64,000 nt of DNA from Clostridiaceae bacterium (GTDB lineage: Bacteria > Bacillota > Clostridia > Lachnospirales > Lachnospiraceae). This document shows positions 16,703-24,437 of the stretch, in pieces. The stretch is taken from positions 1-64,000 of the forward strand of contig CABJBA010000011.1 in assembly GCA_902363735.1 (NCBI GenBank). Reading direction: 5' to 3'. The translations under genes and the position numbers were made by a program. The notes under the pieces were generated by a model, which searched no databases, was not told the DNA's origin, and saw nothing but the letters and a program-made list of their open reading frames with translations. Positions within the stretch are counted from its first letter, which is position 1; every line of letters starts with the position of its first letter.

Positions 16703-18436
16703 TTAACGGTATGAGGTCTGAACCGCCTTTGCCAGAACCTTGGGATCCTTGACGTAAGGTGTGATGGGACAGATGTTTTTATTCACTCCCATAAGGGTGT
16801 ATACAGCTATTCTCGCGGCTCGGACTGAGTATTCTTCGGTGAATACCATGTCATCGGGGATTTCCACGAACTGGCTCACCAAGGCAAAGTTAGTGGAACC
16901 TGCGGGAACCACCTTGGGGCGGTCGGTCATTTTGCGCGGTTGGAACTGTGCATCCACATAGGGCATCATACAGGGAATGACATTGACCACATCGGCAAGA
17001 ATTTCTTCCAAACGGTCTTCCATATGAAGGTGATGAAGAAGCTCTGTCAGCATTTCTTCTCCTGTGCAGTCCTTCATGGGCTTCTTTACATAATCGCCTA
17101 TCTGGTCGGTATAAAGTCCATATCCCCAGAAGACGGTCTGATCCATAGGCTGATTAATGAAGTGGGGCTGAGCTGCTACTACAATGCTCATAAGCCAGTT
17201 GGAATCCTTAAAAGTCATTAGGGCTCCGCTTCCTGGTATATTTCCGGAATAATCTTCAATCATTTTCAAAAGCTTATTTCCCCGGCTGGTAATGGTAAAG
17301 CTTTCCCAGTTGGTTTCCTGTATATCTCCAAAAAATGGATAAGGATTTCCAAGACCTGGCTTCTTTGCGGCAACCTTGCTCCACAGCTCTCCTGATATAG
17401 GTCTTAAATTAGGAGCAGGGGCGGGGGTGTGAAGATCTCCCAAAGTAGCACAGTCCGTCATACAGGCATTGGTCATGATGCAGATATCGCCATCCTGAAG
17501 CTCGATGGTGCGCTCCTTTCCTTTGTCCTTTAAATGAAGCACTTTTGCCGTAATTCCACTGCCGTCAGTAAAATCAATATCTTCTACAATACAGTTTTCT
17601 TCAAAAACAACTCCATGTTTCCTCAAATATTCTTCCAGTGGACGTATTACACTGTCATACTGGTTTAAAGGAGTTCTTGTGACCCCTTCCAAGGTCTCAA
17701 TTCTTGAAAATTCCAAAATCATTCGGCGCATATAGCGGCGAAATTCAAACAGACTGCTCCAGGTTTGAAATGCAAAAGTAGTCTGCCACATGTACCAGAA
17801 ATTAGTGGTAAAGAAATGGGGCATATCTGCAAACCACTCTTCAATGGTCATATCGTCCAGTTTTTCTTCCGGTGTGTTCATAAGCTTTAAGAGAGCCATC
17901 CGTTCTTTCTGGGTAAATCCCATGCTTTTTACATCCAGGATAGTTCCTCTTCTGTCGATCAGCCTGGCCTTTGCTTTTGTGGGATGAGCGTGGTCAAAAT
18001 TCAGGATTTCCTCAGTCACGTTCCTGTTTGGATTACTTAAGGAAGGAACGGAACGGAACAGCTCCCAGAAGTTTTCATAAGTTTCTTCATTAAGCATCCG
18101 GCCTCCTCGGCAGACAAAGCCTTTTTCCGAAGTGCCTATGCCATCGTTGCTTCCTCCTAAAATCGGGAGCCCTTCAAAAATCGTAATCTGTTCTCCTGGC
18201 ATATTGCAATCCCTTACCAAATACGCTGCTCCTGCCAGACTTCCCAGACCACCTCCTACAAAATAAGCTTTCCGGTCTTCTGGATTATGGTTATTTTTCT
18301 CTGCCCCTTCCGGTTCATCTTGTTTTAATTGCTTCTGTTTTTTTGAATAATCATAAGCTTTCACTGCAGCCATGGCGGCGGCAGTAGCTGCCAGACTCAT
18401 GGTAAGCGCCATTCCAAAACTATTTTTTTTCTTCAT
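16703..18436 (-). CDS. ohyA: Oleate hydratase, membrane-anchored
   Basis: About 577 aa of the FAD-dependent oleate hydratase (myosin-cross-reactive antigen) family, which adds water to the cis-9 double bond of unsaturated fatty acids to give 10-hydroxy fatty acids. The Rossmann FAD motif is FVGGGLGSLAGAAYL (residues about 59-73). The catalytic-loop region GGRMLNEETYENFWE (about 111-125) corresponds to the glutamate-bearing active-site loop. Unlike soluble homologues, it begins with an Ala-rich hydrophobic helix (MALTMSLAATAAAMAAVKAY) and a Lys-rich linker, which suggests an N-terminal membrane anchor. The start is ATG at 18436 behind GGAGC. A perfect palindrome lies at 18536-18561 upstream, and a TetR gene lies nearby. 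Likely role: detoxification of host or dietary unsaturated fatty acids. Confidence 0.92.
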   Translation of the reverse strand: MKKKNSFGMALTMSLAATAAAMAAVKAYDYSKKQKQLKQDEPEGAEKNNHNPEDRKAYFVGGGLGSLAGAAYLVRDCNMPGEQITIFEGLPILGGSNDGIGTSEKGFVCRGGRMLNEETYENFWELFRSVPSLSNPNRNVTEEILNFDHAHPTKAKARLIDRRGTILDVKSMGFTQKERMALLKLMNTPEEKLDDMTIEEWFADMPHFFTTNFWYMWQTTFAFQTWSSLFEFRRYMRRMILEFSRIETLEGVTRTPLNQYDSVIRPLEEYLRKHGVVFEENCIVEDIDFTDGSGITAKVLHLKDKGKERTIELQDGDICIMTNACMTDCATLGDLHTPAPAPNLRPISGELWSKVAAKKPGLGNPYPFFGDIQETNWESFTITSRGNKLLKMIEDYSGNIPGSGALMTFKDSNWLMSIVVAAQPHFINQPMDQTVFWGYGLYTDQIGDYVKKPMKDCTGEEMLTELLHHLHMEDRLEEILADVVNVIPCMMPYVDAQFQPRKMTDRPKVVPAGSTNFALVSQFVEIPDDMVFTEEYSVRAARIAVYTLMGVNKNICPITPYVKDPKVLAKAVQTSYR

Positions 18437-18535
18437 GATCAATGCTCCAATCTGTGATTTGATGTAACTGATGGACTCATATTAGCATACTTCCTTTTAT
18501 TCGTCATCATACATGATTTTTTAATTGTAAAAAAA

Positions 18536-18561
18536 TTTGACACCACGGAAATGGTGTCAAA
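18536..18561. promoter_or_regulatory. Palindromic operator, probably for the adjacent TetR regulator
   Basis: Perfect 10-bp arms TTTGACACCA (18536-18545) and TGGTGTCAAA (18552-18561) are separated by CGGAAA. It lies between the divergent ohyA (minus) and small-protein (plus) genes, about 100 bp upstream of each, and contains TTGACA on both strands, so it can overlap -35 elements. The size and symmetry fit a TetR-family site, and a TetR gene is at 18871-19434. Assignment to that regulator is inference. Confidence 0.65.
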
Positions 18562-18643
18562 AAACAAGACATTTTATTCATTTTGTCTATCGAAATTATT
18601 TTCTTCATCTTTTACAATAAGTAAAACAAAAGGAGGAAAAATC

Positions 18644-18874
18644 ATGTCAATAACCCTGCGCAATCACATCAGGAAATCCGTATTGAGGACTGCACTTCTC
18701 CATCAACTGAAAAATGGAGTGAACTCGCCGGAGCGGGCTGCCAGAAACATAGAAGAGCTGCTTCAGTTTCATTCCTGCTCCATGGGAAAGTTTCAATATA
18801 CCGATCTTCTTGCAATGATCAAAAGCTGTACTCTGGAAGAATGTCTGAATATTATTATGAAAAAGCTTTCCTAA
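18644..18874 (+). CDS. Small hypothetical protein (76 aa)
   Basis: Starts at ATG 18644 behind AAAGGAGGAAAA, an excellent ribosome binding site; longer in-frame starts upstream would run through the operator and look non-coding. The product begins MSITLRNHIRKSVLRTALLH, is basic in the first half, and contains SPERAARNIEELLQF and LLAMIKSCTLEECLNIIMKKL, predicted helical. I do not recognise a family. It is divergent from oleate hydratase across the palindromic operator and ends tail-to-tail (4-bp overlap) with the TetR gene, so it may belong to the same regulon. Confidence 0.65.
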   Translation: MSITLRNHIRKSVLRTALLHQLKNGVNSPERAARNIEELLQFHSCSMGKFQYTDLLAMIKSCTLEECLNIIMKKLS

Positions 18875-19434
18875 GGCTCTTCCCGGTTTCGAAGAAAGCC
18901 AATCCGCTTAGTGGCGTTAACCAGGCTTTTCAACCGCAATACTATGAGCCCGGGATCCTGCTTCATACCTCTTTCCGTCCAGTTGACAATCATACCGCAG
19001 ATACCGTAAGCGTAAAACTGGGCATCAAATTCCCGTTCTTCTTCTGCAACCTTCTTTTTCTCGTCAAGGAACAGAATCGCCTCAGAAAACAGGGCCTTTG
19101 CCATTTCTAAAAGATAGCTTTCAAAGGTATGCTCCTGCTCTTTTATGGTATTAATATAAAAGAATTTCTCAACTCTCATATTTTCAAGCAGTTCCAGCAC
19201 CTTCTGATCCCAATTTTCAAGGGTAATATTTTCTGCGATGGCTGCAAAGTTATCATTGTAATAAATCCAGCTTAACAGCTCATACTTATCCTGATAATGG
19301 TAATAGAAGGTCTGCCGGTTCAGGCCGCATACGGCTGTAATGTCTGATATGGATATCTTGCTAAACGGCTTTTCCCTGCACACCTGTTTCAAGGCTTCTG
19401 CCAGGGCACGTTTGGTGATCAGTGAATCCGACAT
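18871..19434 (-). CDS. TetR-family transcriptional regulator
   Basis: A 187-aa repressor-type protein. The N-terminal helix-turn-helix, ISISDITAVCGLNRQTFYYHY (about residues 27-47), followed by QDKYELLSWIYYND, matches the subgroup related to DhaS-like regulators. The C-terminal ligand domain is helical and ends with NWTERGMKQDPGLIVLRLKSL. It lies 13 bp downstream of rsmA on the same strand and converges with the 76-aa gene. The perfect palindrome at 18536-18561 is a natural candidate operator, which would link it to unsaturated fatty-acid stress through ohyA. The ligand is unknown. Confidence 0.88.
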   Translation of the reverse strand: MSDSLITKRALAEALKQVCREKPFSKISISDITAVCGLNRQTFYYHYQDKYELLSWIYYNDNFAAIAENITLENWDQKVLELLENMRVEKFFYINTIKEQEHTFESYLLEMAKALFSEAILFLDEKKKVAEEEREFDAQFYAYGICGMIVNWTERGMKQDPGLIVLRLKSLVNATKRIGFLRNREEP

Positions 19435-19447
19435 GTCCCCTCCTGCT

Positions 19448-20317
19448 TTATTTTCTCAGATTGGTAAAATAGTTGCTCAAATCAGCAAATTGTTCCAGGT
19501 TCAAGGCTTCCCCTCTTATTGAAGCACCAAGATCCAGACTTTCTATGGCCTGTACGATTTCTTCTTTTGTAAAAGAGATTTCCGGCGAGTTGTTTAAACC
19601 ATTTTGCAAGGTCTTTCTCCTCTGATTAAATGACGCCCGGATGAGACGGAACATCAGGTCCGGATCTTCTGCCTTTACAGGTGGATTTTTATGACGGGTC
19701 AGACGGATTACGGCAGAGCCTACGTTAGGACGGGGCATAAAACAGTTTGGTGGCACATTTGCCACAATATAGGGCTGGGCATAATACTGAACTGCCAGGG
19801 AAAGGGCGCCGTAATCCTTAGATCCAGGCCCTACCTGCATACGGTCCGCTACTTCTTTCTGTACCATGACCGTAATGTTGTCAATAGGAACCTTTCCTTC
19901 AAAAAGCCCCATAATAATGGGAGTAGTAATATAATAAGGAAGATTTGCCACCACCTTAATGGGACGGCCCCCATTATACTGCTCTGTAATCTGATTCACA
20001 TCTGTCTTTAAAATGTCGCCGTGAATGACGGTTACATTGTCATAATCTCCAAGGGTATCTTTCAGAATAGGAATCAATTTAGAGTCGATCTCCACTGCCA
20101 CCACATGTCCTGCATTTTCCGCCAGGTATTGTGTCATGGTTCCGATTCCTGGTCCGATTTCCAACACGCAGTCATCCTTTGTAACACCTGAAGATGCAAT
20201 AATTTTATCCAGCACATGAGTATCGATTAAAAAGTTCTGACCGAACTTCTTTTGAAATGCAAATTCATGTTTTTTTATAATTTCAATTGTTTTTTGGGGA
20301 TTTCCCAGTGATGCCAT
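19448..20317 (-). CDS. rsmA: 16S rRNA (adenine(1518)-N(6)/adenine(1519)-N(6))-dimethyltransferase
   Basis: A 289-aa KsgA/RsmA enzyme that dimethylates two adjacent adenosines in the 3' hairpin of 16S rRNA during small-subunit maturation. The family signature KKFGQNFLIDTHVLDKI is at residues 18-34, the SAM-binding motif is VLEIGPGIGTMTQYLA, and the catalytic NLPYYITTPI motif is near residue 124. The ATG is preceded by GGAGGAG. It lies 31 bp after tatD and 13 bp before tetR in a minus-strand run that starts with metG; the metG-tatD-rsmA order is common in Firmicutes. Confidence 0.97.
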   Translation of the reverse strand: MASLGNPQKTIEIIKKHEFAFQKKFGQNFLIDTHVLDKIIASSGVTKDDCVLEIGPGIGTMTQYLAENAGHVVAVEIDSKLIPILKDTLGDYDNVTVIHGDILKTDVNQITEQYNGGRPIKVVANLPYYITTPIIMGLFEGKVPIDNITVMVQKEVADRMQVGPGSKDYGALSLAVQYYAQPYIVANVPPNCFMPRPNVGSAVIRLTRHKNPPVKAEDPDLMFRLIRASFNQRRKTLQNGLNNSPEISFTKEEIVQAIESLDLGASIRGEALNLEQFADLSNYFTNLRK

Positions 20318-20348
20318 GCTTCTCCTCCATTTTCTTTTTTACTGCCAT

Positions 20349-21116
20349 TTATATCAAACCGTATAATTTTTTCCCGTTGCGGTTGGTAATTTCTATGACA
20401 TCTTCTTCTGAAATTCCCTTAATTGCACTGATTTCCTGAATTACATAAGGAAGATTTAATGAAGAGTTTCGTTTTCCCCGGTTAGGAACCGGGGCCAGAT
20501 AGGGACAGTCCGTTTCTAAAACCATCTGCTCTATAGGCATATATTCCACTACCTCACGCAGCTTTCTGGCATTTTTAAAGGTCAAAACTCCGCCGATTCC
20601 AAGATAATAGCCCATGTTTAAGTATTCCCTTGCCATTTCCTTTCCGTAAGAAAAGCAGTGAATCACTCCGCTTAAATTCTTTTCCGCACAGGCCTTCATA
20701 AGGTCCAAAGTATCCTTTGCCGCATCCCGGCTGTGAATAACCACCGGAAGCTTTACTTCTCTTGCAAGATCTAACTGGCGGACAAACCATTTTTTCTGAG
20801 TTTCGTGGTCCGGTTCCTCCCAGTAGTAATCCAGCCCGATTTCTCCAATTGCCACTATCTTTTTATTGGCCGAATGTTCCTTAAGCCAGTTTAAATCCTC
20901 TGACCTCATTTGCCCGGTGTCATTGGGATGAATGCCGATGGCCCCATAGACATGAGCATATTCTTCTGCCAGCTTTAATGTGTTTTTCGAAGTCTCCATG
21001 CTGGCTCCTATATTGGTCACCGCCTCAATGCCATGTTCCCAAAGGGAACGCAGCAGCAAATCTCTGTCTTCATTAAATGCCTCATCATCATAATGGGCGT
21101 GTGTATCAAAAATCAT
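20349..21116 (-). CDS. TatD-family metal-dependent hydrolase
   Basis: A 255-aa TIM-barrel metallohydrolase. Metal ligands are seen in FDTHAHYDD (residues 3-11), AIGEIGLDYYW (Glu), VIHSRDA and VIHCFSYG (His), and ETDCPYLAP (Asp). TatD proteins are 3'-5' DNases/RNases implicated in DNA repair or RNA turnover and are not part of the Tat translocon. The length is typical. It lies between traX (12 bp) and rsmA (31 bp) in the metG cluster. Confidence 0.95.
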   Translation of the reverse strand: MIFDTHAHYDDEAFNEDRDLLLRSLWEHGIEAVTNIGASMETSKNTLKLAEEYAHVYGAIGIHPNDTGQMRSEDLNWLKEHSANKKIVAIGEIGLDYYWEEPDHETQKKWFVRQLDLAREVKLPVVIHSRDAAKDTLDLMKACAEKNLSGVIHCFSYGKEMAREYLNMGYYLGIGGVLTFKNARKLREVVEYMPIEQMVLETDCPYLAPVPNRGKRNSSLNLPYVIQEISAIKGISEEDVIEITNRNGKKLYGLI

Positions 21117-21128
21117 AATATTCTCCTT

Positions 21129-21860
21129 TTAAGTAATGCTTAAGCGCAGCAAAAACAGCAGAAGAAGATGAACCGGATAAAACCAGTAGAAAAAATGCTT
21201 TAAATTCTTTTCCCCTCTTTTCCCGTCATACATGCGGATAGGAATAAAAGCCAGAGCTGCTGCACCGGAAAGGCTTAAACTGGATACTACTGCCAGCATC
21301 CCTCCAAACAAGGTCTGAATCTTTTTGTTATCCCGAAATACATAAAAAATCAGAATCATGGCAATTCCGATGGCATCATAATCACTCCTTATTATGGATG
21401 CAGCTGCCATCCCTGCCAGAACCGTCAGGCTTTGTTTTATAGGATGTCCTGCCGCTTTATTATAAAAATGCAGGACGCAGAGTCCAAAGAACAGAGTAAA
21501 ATAAACATTCTGATAATCAGGCTGAAACCATTGGCCAAAGATGGCTAAGTCAAAGGGAATCTCGGAAATAAAGGCAAAGGCCAGAAGCCGGATTCCATAT
21601 TTTTTCACATCTCTTGTATGAATGTAACCTTCTGTCAACAAAAAGCAGAATATGGGAAAGGCCAGTCTTCCAATGGTTCTCATCACCACGTATGCCATGG
21701 GCCACGGACTGCCTTCCCGGATCACACTGCCCTGACCTGCTAATATTCCTCCTGCAACTAAAACCACGCCTGCATGGTCTATAAGCATAGTCACAATGGC
21801 AACCATTTTCAGTGTATTTCCGGTAATTCCTTTTACAGAAGCTGTTTCTGGCTCATTCAT
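21129..21860 (-). CDS. TraX-family membrane protein
   Basis: A 243-aa polytopic membrane protein with about seven hydrophobic stretches. The conserved features of the TraX/acyltransferase-like family are visible: TGNTLKMVAIVTMLIDHAG near the start (residues 14-32), FPIFCFLLTEGYIHTRDVKKYGIRLL, and a C-terminal FYWFYPVHLLLLFLL. TraX was named for N-acetylation of F-pilin. Chromosomal Firmicute homologues are of unknown target. It lies between metG and tatD; an 8-bp hairpin (21880-21904) separates it from metG. Confidence 0.85.
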   Translation of the reverse strand: MNEPETASVKGITGNTLKMVAIVTMLIDHAGVVLVAGGILAGQGSVIREGSPWPMAYVVMRTIGRLAFPIFCFLLTEGYIHTRDVKKYGIRLLAFAFISEIPFDLAIFGQWFQPDYQNVYFTLFFGLCVLHFYNKAAGHPIKQSLTVLAGMAAASIIRSDYDAIGIAMILIFYVFRDNKKIQTLFGGMLAVVSSLSLSGAAALAFIPIRMYDGKRGEKNLKHFFYWFYPVHLLLLFLLRLSIT

Positions 21861-21879
21861 GGAATTCTCCTTTTTTAAT

Positions 21880-21904
21880 AAGGCCGGATTAAAAACCCGG
21901 CCTT
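21880..21904 (-). terminator. Hairpin between metG and traX, weak attenuator
   Basis: The arms AAGGCCGG and CCGGCCTT enclose a 9-nt loop. On the minus strand the stem is followed by ATTAAAAAAGG rather than a T-run, so it is at best a partial terminator or an RNA-processing stem. The T-run is on the plus side, where no gene needs it. Confidence 0.35.
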
Positions 21905-21927
21905 TTCTTCGTACTTATATATATTAA

Positions 21928-23904
21928 TCAGCAGATCTCTGCTCCTGAAGGCATTGGCTTTTCAGGAATCATAAGAGATAAGTTTCCGTCTGCATCTTCT
22001 GCACAGAGAAGCATACCCTCAGACATGACACCTGCAAGCTTTGCCGGCTTTAAGTTTACCACAACCATTACCTTTTTGCCAACCATTTCTTCCGGTGAGT
22101 AATGAGCTTTGATACCGCTGACGATCTGTCTTACCTGGCTGCCGATCTTTACCTGAGAGCATAAAAGTTTTTTTGATTTTGCAACAGCCTCACAGGCAAT
22201 GATTTCGCCTACCTGAAACTGAAGTTTAGCAAAATCATCATACTGGATTTCTTCCTTTGCCTCTATATCAATCGCATCTTCAGTGTCTGCTTCAGAAGTG
22301 ACTTCCGCTGTTTCAGAAGCCCCATTCATTGCTTCCACCTTTTCTATCACTTCTTTAATATCCATGCGGGCAAAGAGAATTTCCGGTTTATCGGTCACCT
22401 GGCTGCCGGAAGGATAGAGGCCAAATTCATTCATCTGAGACAGCTCTCTTTTTACTGTATTAAGCTGAGCCAGGATCTTTTCTGAAGTTTCTGGCATGAA
22501 GGAGGCCAGCAGGGAAGCGCCCACAGTAATAGCTTCCGTCAGATTATACAAAACAGTTGCCAGACGGAGCTTTGATGCTTCATCTTTGGCAAGAACCCAT
22601 GGAGCTGTTTCGTCAATATATTTGTTGCTTCTCCGGAAGATATTAAAGATGGCTGTCATGGCATCAGCAACTCTCAGCTTTTCCATCTTCTCCTGAACCT
22701 TTTTCACCTCTTCCAATACCACTGCCTTCAAGTCCTGATCAACGGCTTCATCTATATTTTCATTGGATACAACACCGCCAAAGTATTTATTGGACATGGA
22801 AATAGTACGGTTTACCAGGTTTCCAAGAATGTTGGCCAGGTCTGAATTCATACGCTCCACCATTAATTCCCAAGTAATGACTCCGTCATTGTCAAAAGGC
22901 ATTTCGTGAAGTACAAAGTAACGGACTGCATCCACTCCGAAGAAATCCACCAGTGTATCTGCATAAAGCACATTTCCCTTGGATTTGCTCATCTTTCCGT
23001 CTCCCTGAAGAAGCCATGGATGGCCAAATACTTGTTTAGGAAGAGGCACATCAAGGGCCATAAGGAAAATAGGCCAGTAGATCGTATGGAACCGGATAAT
23101 ATCTTTTCCAATTAAATGAAGGTCAGCAGGCCAGAGTTTGTCAAACTGGGGAGTGCTGTTTCCATTGCAGTCGTAACCAATGCCTGTGATGTAGTTGGTC
23201 AAGGCATCCAGCCATACGTAAGTCACGTGTCTTGGATCAAAGGTAACTGGAATTCCCCACTGGAAGGTGGTTCTTGACACACACAGATCCTGAAGGCCGG
23301 GAAGAAGGAAATTATTCATCATCTCATTCTTTCTGGATACAGGCTGGATAAAATCAGGATTCTCATTGATATGCTGAATCAGCCGGTCCGCATATTTGCT
23401 CATACGGAAAAAGTAAGCTTCTTCCTTGGCAGGCTTTACTTCACGTCCGCAATCAGGACACTTGCCATCTTTTAACTGAGATTCAGTGAAAAAGGACTCA
23501 CACGGAGTGCAATACAGGCCTTCATAATGCCCTTTATAAATGTCACCCTGATCATACAGTTTCTTAAAGATTTTCTGAACCTGTTCCTCATGATCCTCAT
23601 CTGTAGTCCGGATAAATTTGTCATAAGAAGTGTTCATCAAGTCCCAGATGCTCTTAATCTGTCCGGCCGCCTGGTCCACAAATTCCTTTGGTGTGACTCC
23701 TGCCGCTGCCGCCTTTTCTTCAATCTTCTGACCGTGCTCATCAGTTCCGGTCTGGAAAAATACATCATACCCCTCAGCCCTCTTGTAACGGGCAATGGCA
23801 TCTGCTAAAATTGCCTCATAGGTATTGCCGATATGGGGTTTTCCTGAAGCATAGGCAATGGCTGTAGTGATATAATATGGCTTTTTGTCAATATTCTTAC
23901 ACAT
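21928..23904 (-). CDS. metG: Methionine--tRNA ligase
   Basis: A 658-aa class I synthetase. HIGH-like PHIGNTYEAILAD is near residue 19, the zinc knuckle is CTPCESFF...CPDCGRE (about residues 127-149), and KMSKSKGNVLYADTLVD is near residue 300. A C-terminal EMAP/Trbp111 tRNA-binding domain (DDFAKLQFQVGEIIACEAV) makes it the long, dimeric type. It charges tRNA-Met. Expression is controlled by a T-box leader (23946-24260) from a perfect-spacing promoter at 24289-24317. It is the first gene of the metG-traX-tatD-rsmA-tetR run. Confidence 0.98.
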   Translation of the reverse strand: MCKNIDKKPYYITTAIAYASGKPHIGNTYEAILADAIARYKRAEGYDVFFQTGTDEHGQKIEEKAAAAGVTPKEFVDQAAGQIKSIWDLMNTSYDKFIRTTDEDHEEQVQKIFKKLYDQGDIYKGHYEGLYCTPCESFFTESQLKDGKCPDCGREVKPAKEEAYFFRMSKYADRLIQHINENPDFIQPVSRKNEMMNNFLLPGLQDLCVSRTTFQWGIPVTFDPRHVTYVWLDALTNYITGIGYDCNGNSTPQFDKLWPADLHLIGKDIIRFHTIYWPIFLMALDVPLPKQVFGHPWLLQGDGKMSKSKGNVLYADTLVDFFGVDAVRYFVLHEMPFDNDGVITWELMVERMNSDLANILGNLVNRTISMSNKYFGGVVSNENIDEAVDQDLKAVVLEEVKKVQEKMEKLRVADAMTAIFNIFRRSNKYIDETAPWVLAKDEASKLRLATVLYNLTEAITVGASLLASFMPETSEKILAQLNTVKRELSQMNEFGLYPSGSQVTDKPEILFARMDIKEVIEKVEAMNGASETAEVTSEADTEDAIDIEAKEEIQYDDFAKLQFQVGEIIACEAVAKSKKLLCSQVKIGSQVRQIVSGIKAHYSPEEMVGKKVMVVVNLKPAKLAGVMSEGMLLCAEDADGNLSLMIPEKPMPSGAEIC

Positions 23905-23945
23905 GTGTTTTCCTCCTGTTTATAAAATAAAATGTACTTTCTGAA

Positions 23946-24260
23946 AAGAAAAAACCCGTCTTAAACATCCTTTCGGAAATTTAAAGACGGGGAACAGTCC
24001 CGTGTTACCACTTTAATTCATCTGTGCCTCACAGCACAGACCTTAACGGCTGCGTTCACATTCATAAATGCCTTATTAGCGTTATGTCTGCTGTTGACAG
24101 TCTGACACGATAACGGGTGTAACCGTCGGAATTTAAAGGCAGATTGCCAGTTCAATCCCGCTGCTCCAAGGCCATGTTGGGAAATGCGCTCAAGCTTCCT
24201 TTTCAGCTTCCGGAAGTCTCTGTTCATGAGGTTTATTTCTTACTCTTCTTTTCTCAGCAT
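23946..24260 (-). promoter_or_regulatory. T-box leader controlling metG
   Basis: A minus-strand leader of about 315 nt. The T-box core AAAGTGGTAACACGGG is at 23999-24014, with TGGT to pair with the tRNA 3' end (T opposite the A73 discriminator). The intrinsic terminator, CCCGTCTTTAAA pairing with TTTAAGACGGG then TTTTTTC, is at 23946-23991. Stem I begins with an AGTA-type motif (GAAGAGTAAG) and AGAGA. The likely specifier is AUG at 24173-24175 (AACATGGCC), matching Met. Uncharged tRNA-Met would stabilise the antiterminator and allow metG transcription. Confidence 0.88.
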
Positions 24261-24288
24261 TCTTACAGATATAGTTTTTGGTATCCTT

Positions 24289-24317
24289 AGTTTAATGGCT
24301 CACGCCCGGTTTGTCAA
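24289..24317 (-). promoter_or_regulatory. Promoter of the metG T-box transcript
   Basis: Perfect -35 TTGACA (24312-24317), 17-bp spacer, -10 TAAACT (24289-24294) on the minus strand, just upstream of T-box stem I. Confidence 0.85.
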
Positions 24318-24437
24318 GCGGGTAGGTTTCATATGCGCTTATTTGTCATGACTTTTTTTAAAGGATCATATATATAATAATAGTGAAGATTGAAGGAAGT
24401 TCTTTTCATCTGAACATAAATTACGGAGGAATCGTAT

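Noticed and set aside
21129..21860. Conjugative-plasmid gene (traX) as a sign of a mobile element
   Set aside because: TraX-family proteins are common on Firmicute chromosomes, and the gene sits in a stable metG-tatD-rsmA cluster without other transfer genes.
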